A DNA stretch of 7,194 bases from an uncultured Chlamydiaceae bacterium (lineage in GTDB: Bacteria > Chlamydiota > Chlamydiia > Chlamydiales > Parachlamydiaceae): assembly GCA_945957185.1 (NCBI GenBank), contig CAMFKA010000105.1:1-7194 (forward strand), in the 5' to 3' direction. Positions 1 to 5,369 of the stretch are shown one piece after another (position 1 is the stretch's first letter; each line of letters opens with the position of its first letter). Under the pieces are notes generated by a model. The model was not told the DNA's origin and did not search any database. It was given only the letters and a program-made list of their open reading frames with translations. The position numbers and the translations under genes are program-made.

Positions 1-18
1 GAGCACAGCGAACGGAAA

Positions 19-67
19 CCTGGGTAGGGTCAAAATACCTATCCGAGGCCTGCAAAGCCGGCATAAA
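19..67 (-). repeat. Left copy of a dispersed intergenic repeat
   Basis: Read on the minus strand, positions 67-41 match positions 7141-7167 on the plus strand at 22 of 27 bases without gaps, sharing the core CAGGCCTC. A CCCAGG block follows in both copies at nearly the same distance (17 versus 18 bases). The two copies are inverted relative to each other. Inside this copy, GGGTAGG (22-28) can pair with CCTATCC (38-44) with one G-T pair. The origin of the family is not recognisable. The rest of 1-108 holds no gene, and no convincing terminator for the operon ending at 109 was seen. Confidence 0.6.
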
Positions 68-108
68 AAATGGGTAATGATAAGGGCAGGGGCAGGGGTT
101 TTGGTGGA

Positions 109-1008
109 TTACGCTTTCAACAAATAACCCAGCGCATCATGCAGCTTCGGGAACAAAAACTTATACCCATGCTCCTGCAGCTTTTGTGGCTTCACACGAC
201 AGCTTCCGAGAAGTAACGAATCGGCAACTTCTCCGAAGGCCACTTTCGCCAAAAATGCCGGCATAGGCAAAATCGTCGGTCGATTCAAAACCTCCCCCAA
301 AGTCTTTGTAAACTCTCGATTCGTAACAGGATCATCCGTAACAACATTGATAGCACCCGAATACTTCGGGTTAACAATCGCTTCTTCGATAACAGCTAAA
401 AGGTCGTTGATCATGATCCAGCTCATATATTGATTTCCCGAGCCGATCACTCCCCCCAAACCCAATTTAAAGGGCAACAACATCTTCTTTAACGCGCCGC
501 CTTCGGCAGCCAAAACCATTCCCGTTCGCAACTTCACCAATCGCACGCCACTATCTACAACCGGATCAGCAGCCCTCTCCCACTGCAAGCAAACATCCGC
601 TAAAAAATCAGATCCCGGTCTACTCCCCTCTTTCACCGTCTCGCTACCGGTGTCGCCATAATATCCAATTGCAGAGGCATTCACTAATACCTTGGGCTTC
701 TGCTTTAACTTCGCAATCGTATCCACCAAAAGCTTGGTGGGCTGCAAACGACTTTCTAAAATTCTCAACTTCTTCGCTGCGCTCCATCGCCCTTCGGCAA
801 TGGATTCTCCGGCAAGATTTACAATTGCATCGAATCCTTCTATTTCAACAGGGTTCAGCTTTTGATGCTCGGGATCCCAAAAAATTTCATACGGTTGCGT
901 AGGCTGACGCCTCACCAACTTTGACACTTTGTGTCCACGACGAATCAAAAAAAGGGTCAATGCTGTTCCCACTAACCCCGAAGACCCTGCTATTAAAATT
1001 TTATTCAT
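109..1008 (-). CDS. TIGR01777 family SDR-like oxidoreductase (YfcH/SDR39U1 type)
   Basis: The 299-residue protein is an extended-type short-chain dehydrogenase-like nucleotide-binding protein. The N-terminal Rossmann glycine motif GSSGLVG is at residues 8-14, followed by VNLAGESI (63-70), the family signature ASAIGYYG (111-118) and SWIMINDL (196-203). The C-terminal segment from about 247 resembles the DUF1731 tail, ending in a KLQEHGYKFLFP-like motif. Length matches the usual of about 300 residues, so the gene looks intact. The substrate is not established for this family; binding of NAD(P)H is expected from the fold. The ATG start overlaps the photolyase stop by 8 bp and is preceded by a G-rich GGGGGA site 4 bases upstream, which supports translational coupling. 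It is the last gene of a three-gene operon. Relatives of this family are seen beside photolyase genes in other bacteria, but a functional link is only inference. Confidence 0.93.
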   Translation of the reverse strand: MNKILIAGSSGLVGTALTLFLIRRGHKVSKLVRRQPTQPYEIFWDPEHQKLNPVEIEGFDAIVNLAGESIAEGRWSAAKKLRILESRLQPTKLLVDTIAKLKQKPKVLVNASAIGYYGDTGSETVKEGSRPGSDFLADVCLQWERAADPVVDSGVRLVKLRTGMVLAAEGGALKKMLLPFKLGLGGVIGSGNQYMSWIMINDLLAVIEEAIVNPKYSGAINVVTDDPVTNREFTKTLGEVLNRPTILPMPAFLAKVAFGEVADSLLLGSCRVKPQKLQEHGYKFLFPKLHDALGYLLKA

Positions 1009-2431
1009 CTTTCCCCCGAATACTTTTAAACGCTTTTAATGCCTGATCGCGAGCTTCATTATGATCGACGATAGGGTATGGATAATGCTTTCCCAAAACG
1101 ACACCCGCCAGCGCGAGTTCCATCGGAGGTGCATTCCACGGTTGATGAATCCAACAATCGGGAACATTACTCAATTCAGGAACCCATTGCCGAATAAAAT
1201 CACCGGAATTGTCAAACTTTTCCCCCTGTAACACTGGATTAAAAACTCTGAAATAAGGAGCTGCATCAGCGCCGCATCCTCCTATCCATTGCCACCCTAA
1301 AGTGTTATTCGGAAGATCGGCATCAACGAGGGTATCCCAAAACCACTTGGCACCCTCTGTCCACGAGATCATTAAATCTTTCACTAAAAACGACCCCACA
1401 ACCATACGAAGGCGGTTATGCATCCACCCCGTTTTCCACAGCTGTCTCATCCCTGCATCGACAATGGGGTACCCTGTCAGCCCCTTCTTCCATGCTTTTA
1501 ATGCTACAGGGGCATCTTTCCAAGGAAACTTCTCGAACTCCTTCCGTAACGGCAGTGTCGGAGTTTTAGGGAAGTGATACAGTAGATGATGAGCGAACTC
1601 TCGCCATCCCAGTTGCCTCAAAAAGCACGCGGTTCCGGTTGAGGGAAGCTTCTCTTGCGACACCACCGTATACCAAATCATATTGGGAGTGATCTCTCCA
1701 AAATGCAAATGCGGCGACAGCAACGAAACACCATCTTTTGAGGGATAGTCGCGACTTGTTTCGTAATCGGCGATACCGTCTTGAATGAATTTTTGTAATG
1801 TCAACCTGGCACCATCAGATCCCGGCACCCAGTAGATTTTGAAACTACTGTCCCAATTGATGGTCGGAAGCAAATTCAGCTCTTCTACGCGCAGCGATTT
1901 AGCTTTGATGGCTTTAATTTTTTTAGGTGTTGGTAGTGGTTTTTCAGGCAATCCATTGCTTAGGCACGCTTTCCAAAACGGAGTGAACACTTGAAACGGC
2001 TTTCCTGATTTATTCAATTGTGTCCACGGCTCGAAAAGGACATTCCCTCGAAAGGATTTACAAATGATTCCTTGATCCGTAAGTGCTGCTTTGATTGCCG
2101 TATCAACCGCAATTTCGTCGGGATTGTAGCGACGGTTCCAATAAACTGCATTGGCTCCAGTTTCTTTGATTATTGCCTGCAGTTCCTGTAAAGGGTCGCC
2201 TTTGCGAATCACTAATTCGGCATGATAATTTTGCAGCTGCTCCTTTAAAGACAACAGAGAGTTGTGCAACCACCATTTAGAGGCTCCTCCAATCGCCCAA
2301 TCTCCTTGATCGGCGGCATAAATATAGACCAGCAACACCTCGCCAGCAAGTGATGCTTCCAATAGCGCGGCATGGTCTTCCACGCGCAAGTCGTTGCGGA
2401 ACCAAACGATTGTTTTAGGAGGATTGTGCAT
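1001..2431 (-). CDS. phrB: Deoxyribodipyrimidine photolyase (class I CPD photolyase)
   Basis: A light-driven flavoenzyme that splits cyclobutane pyrimidine dimers in UV-damaged DNA. The 476-residue product is the usual size. The N-terminal antenna-binding Rossmann domain starts with IVWFRNDLRVEDHAAL (8-23). The FAD/DNA-binding part shows YETSRDYP (223-230), LSPHLHFGEITP (238-249), LGWREFAHHLLYHFP (274-288), GYPIVDAGMRQLWKTGWMHN (320-339) and a GWQW...DAAPYFRVFNP block (379-399). Placed against E. coli PhrB from memory, W380, W357 and W304 correspond to the W382-W359-W306 electron-transfer chain, so the enzyme looks functional. The start overlaps the upstream gene by 17 bp and has an AGGGAGA site about 10 bases before the ATG. 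The antenna cofactor (folate or deazaflavin) cannot be told by eye. Cryptochrome-like function is less likely given the strong photolyase motifs. Confidence 0.97.
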   Translation of the reverse strand: MHNPPKTIVWFRNDLRVEDHAALLEASLAGEVLLVYIYAADQGDWAIGGASKWWLHNSLLSLKEQLQNYHAELVIRKGDPLQELQAIIKETGANAVYWNRRYNPDEIAVDTAIKAALTDQGIICKSFRGNVLFEPWTQLNKSGKPFQVFTPFWKACLSNGLPEKPLPTPKKIKAIKAKSLRVEELNLLPTINWDSSFKIYWVPGSDGARLTLQKFIQDGIADYETSRDYPSKDGVSLLSPHLHFGEITPNMIWYTVVSQEKLPSTGTACFLRQLGWREFAHHLLYHFPKTPTLPLRKEFEKFPWKDAPVALKAWKKGLTGYPIVDAGMRQLWKTGWMHNRLRMVVGSFLVKDLMISWTEGAKWFWDTLVDADLPNNTLGWQWIGGCGADAAPYFRVFNPVLQGEKFDNSGDFIRQWVPELSNVPDCWIHQPWNAPPMELALAGVVLGKHYPYPIVDHNEARDQALKAFKSIRGKDE

Positions 2432-4112
2432 ACGCTGTTATCTCCCTTGGGGATTTTCCATACCAAACTGCTCCGACATTACGCTTGAACAGAAACTCAA
2501 AAATTTTAGCGGCATGGTAGATGCGTCGTGCGCTAAAAATCGGGGTCCTAAACATACATGCAATATCGTATCGCCCTTCTTTTTTGATCAACATCATCCT
2601 TAACGGTGTTAAAAAGAAAAAGACCCCCAGCATCCATATAATAAAATAAACGACAAAATTCATCTGCCCCCTCAAAGTGCTAAACACTTTTCCTAAAGGC
2701 TCTTTCGGGGTGCTTTCTAAAATATCTGCATCGAATAACGAAGGGACAACGGCATCACCATGAACCCTTTTGGCATGTTCTTGGATTGTCCCTGAACAAT
2801 TCATATAGCTGATCTGAAAATGCTGATACCCTTCTCTTGCATTTATAAACGACTCTCGCAATGCCGCCATATGTTTCATTCCCATGGGAGCATCTATCAC
2901 AATGGGAAAGGCTCCAAATTGTCTTAAATAGTACATGGTCTCATCAGGATATGCCCACAACCCTCTTTCTGTCTTTCCCAAACGCCATATCTGCGACATC
3001 ACATCCAACGCCGATCCGGTTGGATAACCGGACACAAATTGCTGAGCTAAAAAAGTGAAAGGAAACTCCTCGTAAGACCCGCTCCCAGTAGGGATCAAAA
3101 ATACCATAAAACCGTGTGTACGGGCGATGTCCATAGTGGGAGACTCTCGATTTGCACAAATGCACATCACCCACTGGTCGTGTCGAAGCTCCTCTTCTAC
3201 ATTATACTTCGCTCTCATTTCAAGCTCTGTCAGCACATTAAACCCCGGCAGGTGATCAAACCAAAATTGACTCTTTAGGTCAAAATCTACATAACTATTC
3301 TCTTGAGAATTTTTCCGACCATAAAAATAATTCCAATTCCGTATCACTCCATTCAACATTTCAACGTCACCAGGAGTCTCTCTCTTATTTCTAAACTGCG
3401 CGTAAATGGCTCGCTTTGTTGTGATAAGACCTTTCAAATTGATCGTTTTGTCAAGGCTATGAACAGATCGCGGCTTTCGGCCCCCATACTCACCTTCAAA
3501 TAGAAGGGTTAACCTTTTATACTCCCCTCTCTCTTCCTTTGTTTTAACTTTTATCTGCAAGGGTGACACTTTCGGATACCCTATCCGTTTATGCAAAATA
3601 TTCGGCTTCAGAAGTTCCTGACAGGTGCCATAAAACTCTATATAGGGCTCAACGGGACAATTCTCCAGCAGCGCCCAACGGAAAAAATCCGTTCTAATTT
3701 CAACATCGCGAAGCAACAACTGTCCAAAACCGCTATACTCTATCGCTTTTTGTATTTTTTCTACTTGAGGCGCCGTCAATTCATCTACAACGGTAAAAAC
3801 ACCTTCAACTTTGCGGTACGATTTCAGCGGCTGCGCCTTCAACCATTCGGTAGCTTCATTCAGCATCAGCACCAAAACGTCGCCATTCAGCTCCTCTTCA
3901 CATTTTTCAATCCGATGCTTTAACGACAGCTGCCTCATTCTCAGTTGATTCACCCACTTCTGATCAAAGCCTTGCACTTCAGCTTCGCTGCAAACACGTT
4001 CTGCTTCCTGTAACAACGTCTTCGCGCCCTGCTCATTCCACGCTTTTCCATATTCAAAGTCATCATACCGCTTACACATCTCCCCCAATAACATTCCAAT
4101 CCCAATTCCCAT
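2415..4112 (-). CDS. Hypothetical membrane-anchored protein, possible permuted papain-like fold
   Basis: I do not recognise a named family for this 565-residue protein. The frame is open upstream to a TTG at 4157, but ATG at 4112 is preferred: GGAGAG lies 8 bases before it, while the TTG has only a poor site. Numbering from the ATG, residues 1-110 look helical and charged. A hydrophobic segment at about 484-509 (FVVYFIIWMLGVFFFL core) is a likely single membrane helix, followed by a basic tail. Between them a THGFMVFL stretch (His 333), a G.WAYPDETMYY motif (387-395) and QISYMNCSG (Cys 439) recall the order seen in permuted papain/LRAT-like or DUF4105-like thiol domains, with His first and Asn-Cys late. 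This is a resemblance, not a match I can prove. There is no clear signal peptide. It is the first gene of the operon with the photolyase, and its stop lies 17 bp inside that gene. No convincing promoter was found upstream. Confidence 0.8.
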   Translation of the reverse strand: MGIGIGMLLGEMCKRYDDFEYGKAWNEQGAKTLLQEAERVCSEAEVQGFDQKWVNQLRMRQLSLKHRIEKCEEELNGDVLVLMLNEATEWLKAQPLKSYRKVEGVFTVVDELTAPQVEKIQKAIEYSGFGQLLLRDVEIRTDFFRWALLENCPVEPYIEFYGTCQELLKPNILHKRIGYPKVSPLQIKVKTKEERGEYKRLTLLFEGEYGGRKPRSVHSLDKTINLKGLITTKRAIYAQFRNKRETPGDVEMLNGVIRNWNYFYGRKNSQENSYVDFDLKSQFWFDHLPGFNVLTELEMRAKYNVEEELRHDQWVMCICANRESPTMDIARTHGFMVFLIPTGSGSYEEFPFTFLAQQFVSGYPTGSALDVMSQIWRLGKTERGLWAYPDETMYYLRQFGAFPIVIDAPMGMKHMAALRESFINAREGYQHFQISYMNCSGTIQEHAKRVHGDAVVPSLFDADILESTPKEPLGKVFSTLRGQMNFVVYFIIWMLGVFFFLTPLRMMLIKKEGRYDIACMFRTPIFSARRIYHAAKIFEFLFKRNVGAVWYGKSPREITAYAQSS

Positions 4113-4220
4113 TTCGTTTTCTCTCCGCTCTTCATTAAAAAAATTCTTAGACGCCAATTCTTCATCCTACACTTTTCCCCCTTGTTCCTGCCAGAATTTT
4201 TACCTCTCCTCTTTTTTTCC

Positions 4221-4249
4221 TTGTACTCAATCCCCTCTCATGCCATCAT
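4221..4249 (+). promoter_or_regulatory. Candidate promoter of tRNA-Ser
   Basis: TTGTAC (4221-4226) and CATCAT (4244-4249) are spaced by 17 bases, which would start transcription a few bases before the tRNA 5' end. The match is modest (4 of 6 in the -10). The surrounding 4113-4263 intergenic stretch is rich in pyrimidines on the plus strand and contains no gene. Confidence 0.35.
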
Positions 4250-4263
4250 CTCTTTCATCAACA

Positions 4264-4350
4264 GGAAGAGTGGCAGAGTGGCCGATTGCGTCTGTCTTGA
4301 AAACAGAATTGCGTGAGAGCGCAACGGGGGTTCGAATCCCTCCTCTTCCG
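4264..4350 (+). tRNA. tRNA-Ser, anticodon UGA (reads UCA)
   Basis: A complete 87-nt class II tRNA can be folded. The acceptor stem GGAAGAG (4264-4270) pairs with CTCTTCC (4343-4349), with G4350 as discriminator base. The anticodon stem TCTGT/ACAGA encloses the loop CTTGAAA (4296-4302), with anticodon TGA at 4298-4300. The long variable arm has a TTGCG/CGCAA stem. The T arm GGGGG-TTCGAAT-CCCTC (4326-4342) has one G-T pair. CCA is not encoded. The long variable arm, the anticodon and the G discriminator identify serine. From the first base of the anticodon loop onward, the 3' part belongs to the 175-bp repeat, so the gene is an insertion target whose 3' half has probably been rebuilt by the island. 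Confidence 0.97.
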
Positions 4351-4375
4351 TTTAAGGGGGCTTTGCCCCCTTAAA
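4351..4375 (+). terminator. Strong hairpin directly after tRNA-Ser
   Basis: TTTAAGGGGGC (4351-4361) pairs perfectly with GCCCCCTTAAA (4365-4375) around a 3-base loop. It starts at the base following the tRNA discriminator. No U-tract follows immediately, so it may act as a 3' processing or stability structure, or together with the next hairpin as a terminator. Confidence 0.65.
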
Positions 4376-4386
4376 AATCCCCCACC

Positions 4387-4416
4387 AAAGGAGCGAGCTC
4401 CTCTGGACTCCTTTTT
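4387..4416 (+). terminator. Second hairpin with U-tract, likely intrinsic terminator
   Basis: AAAGGAG (4387-4393) pairs with CTCCTTT (4408-4414), and the T-run continues to 4416, with another T-run at 4421-4426. The shorter alternative AGGAG-CGAG-CTCCT (4389-4402) is also possible. With the preceding hairpin it gives a plausible end to tRNA transcription and would insulate the island from the tRNA promoter. Confidence 0.55.
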
Positions 4417-4470
4417 CACCTTTTTTCGTTTGTTAACGTACACTTTAGCTTGAGAAAAGAAAGCCGACCC

Positions 4471-4646
4471 TCGTCATTTTTTGCCTATTAAAATCCCCTT
4501 CTGTTCAAGATGTGCTCAAACGAATTGAGTCAAATGTCTTTCCTCCTGCACAAAAGCATAGATAAACCGCCAAGCATAAAAATGACAAAAATCGATAATA
4601 TTCAAATTGGAATCCATTCACAAAAACTACCCTTTTCCTGTGATTT
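4471..4646 (+). other. Gene-less leader of the island
   Basis: AT-rich stretch between the left repeat and the first operator. A 51-codon open frame (ATG at 4510, stop at 4663-4665) has no ribosome-binding site and runs into the operator, so it is not called. No integrase or excisionase fragment was recognised. Confidence 0.5.
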
Positions 4647-4676
4647 TGTAAGAAAAGTATGGTAAAATTTCTTACA
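4647..4676 (+). promoter_or_regulatory. Operator-like palindrome 1 upstream of the antitoxin gene
   Basis: TGTAAGAAA (4647-4655) and TTTCTTACA (4668-4676) are perfect 9-base inverted arms separated by 12 bases. A -10-like TAAAAT (4663-4668) overlaps the right arm, but no good -35 is present. The same arms and spacing recur 64 bp downstream, about six helical turns, so both sites would face the same side of the DNA. AbiEi antitoxins are known to bind inverted repeats in their own promoters. Confidence 0.7.
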
Positions 4677-4702
4677 CAGCCTCCGTTAAATCCAGAAAAT
4701 TC

Positions 4703-4732
4703 TTGCATTTTGTAAGAAAAACATACTAATAT
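4703..4732 (+). promoter_or_regulatory. Probable promoter of the toxin-antitoxin operon
   Basis: TTGCAT (4703-4708) and TAATAT (4727-4732) are separated by 18 bases. Transcription would start about 7 bases after the -10, at or next to the antitoxin ATG (4740), giving a nearly leaderless mRNA. There is no ribosome-binding site before that ATG, consistent with this. Palindrome 2 covers the spacer, the -10 and the start codon, so a bound repressor would block polymerase. Confidence 0.55.
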
Positions 4733-4740
4733 TTCTTACA
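4711..4740 (+). promoter_or_regulatory. Operator-like palindrome 2 overlapping promoter and start codon
   Basis: TGTAAGAAA (4711-4719) and TTTCTTACA (4732-4740) repeat the 9-12-9 architecture of the palindrome at 4647. The left flank ATTTTGTAAGAAAA is shared by both sites. The right arm ends on the A of the antitoxin ATG. Confidence 0.75.
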
Positions 4741-5369
4741 TGAAGAAAAGTAATAAAAAAACACAAAAAAGCATTGATTCTCAAATTGTTGAAGCTATAA
4801 ACCGTCGTGATCGCGGAGCCGTTTTCGTTCCCTCAGATTTCCTAGATTTAGGTAGTCGACAAGCAATCGATATTGTTCTTCACCGACTCGTTCGAAAAGG
4901 GTCCATTCGACGTCTTGCGCGAGGAATCTATGATTTTCCCGAAGAACACCCCATCCTTGGAAAGCTTCAACCATCCCCAGAAAAAATAGCTGAGGCTTTG
5001 GTTGGGCGTGATTGCACACGCATTCAACCTGCTGGCGCCTACGCAGCCAACCTCTTAGGGCTATCCGAACAGGTTCCTGCTAAAGTAGTATTTTTAACAG
5101 ATGGACCAAGCAGAACGGTAAAAATCGGGGCAACAATCATTCAGCTTCGACGAACAACTCCCAAAAACATGGCGATGGCCAGTCGACTTAGTGGTCTTCT
5201 GGTTCAGGCTTTTCGCGAACTAGGCAAAGAAAATGTTACCGTAGAGCGAATTGAGCATTTAACACGAATTCTTCCAAAGGACAAACGAAAAGAGCTACTT
5301 AATGACATTCGGCTTGTGCCAGAATGGATGCATTCGATTTTTAGAAAACTAGCTGAGGAGACAACTTGA
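4740..5369 (+). CDS. AbiEi-like (DUF6088-type) antitoxin / transcriptional repressor
   Basis: This 209-residue protein resembles DUF6088 / type IV AbiEi-family antitoxins that partner AbiEii nucleotidyltransferase toxins. Residues 12-66 look like a winged helix: VFVPSDFLDLGSRQAID, a helix with LHRLVRKGSIRRL, and a wing ending in ARGIYDFP. The following part keeps conserved blocks recalled from the family: IQPAGAYAANLLGLSEQVPA (95-114), FLTDGPSRTVKIG (118-130) and LRRTTPKNMA (136-145). In this family the wing-helix part binds operator DNA, and the remainder is linked to neutralising the toxin without stable protein-protein contact (type IV). Start: the only suitable ATG; there is no Shine-Dalgarno site, and the predicted promoter would give a leaderless mRNA. 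The stop overlaps the toxin start (TTGA). Two palindromes upstream suggest autorepression. Confidence 0.88.
   Translation: MKKSNKKTQKSIDSQIVEAINRRDRGAVFVPSDFLDLGSRQAIDIVLHRLVRKGSIRRLARGIYDFPEEHPILGKLQPSPEKIAEALVGRDCTRIQPAGAYAANLLGLSEQVPAKVVFLTDGPSRTVKIGATIIQLRRTTPKNMAMASRLSGLLVQAFRELGKENVTVERIEHLTRILPKDKRKELLNDIRLVPEWMHSIFRKLAEETT
5355..5360 (+). promoter_or_regulatory. Ribosome binding site deciding the toxin TTG start
   Basis: GAGGAG lies 5 bases before TTG 5366, inside the end of the antitoxin gene. The TTG overlaps the antitoxin TGA as TTGA, the usual arrangement for coupled translation. A rare start codon may hold toxin synthesis below that of the antitoxin. Confidence 0.75.

Larger units (their letters stand above)
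4296..4470 (+). repeat. Left 175-bp direct repeat (attachment-site-like)
   Basis: Identical over 175 bases to 6947-7121, with a constant offset of 2651 and no indels. It begins at the first base of the tRNA anticodon loop (CTTGAAAACAG...) and ends at ...GCCGACCC; sequences diverge at once on both outer sides. It contains the tRNA 3' half, both terminator-like hairpins and an AT-rich tail. tRNA 3' halves are the classic target of tyrosine recombinases, and the anticodon loop is a known crossover position. At 175 bp the identity is longer than a typical att core. Confidence 0.93.

Noticed and set aside
3591..3923. 110-codon plus-strand open frame inside the orphan gene
   Set aside because: Antisense shadow of a well-supported coding frame, with no family features or ribosome-binding site.
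4113..4157. N-terminal extension of the orphan membrane protein to the TTG at 4157
   Set aside because: The ATG at 4112 has a better-placed GGAGAG site, and the extra 15 residues add no recognisable feature; the longer form cannot be excluded.
4351..4416. CRISPR-like or tandem repeat array suggested by successive GC-rich hairpins
   Set aside because: Only two different hairpins, no regular repeat-spacer pattern, and the whole block is explained by the 175-bp duplication.
4258..4443. Minus-strand open frame repeated almost identically at 6882-7094, tempting as a duplicated small gene
   Set aside because: It is the antisense of the tRNA and terminator repeat; the duplication reflects the 175-bp repeat and the translation is an artefact of tRNA sequence.
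4510..4665. 51-codon plus-strand open frame upstream of the antitoxin gene, candidate excisionase or small regulator
   Set aside because: No ribosome-binding site, no recognisable motif, and its end runs through the operator palindrome; likely chance in AT-rich leader sequence.
4505..4708. 67-codon minus-strand open frame opposite the antitoxin promoter
   Set aside because: Low-complexity Phe/Cys-rich translation, overlaps both operators, no ribosome-binding site or family features.
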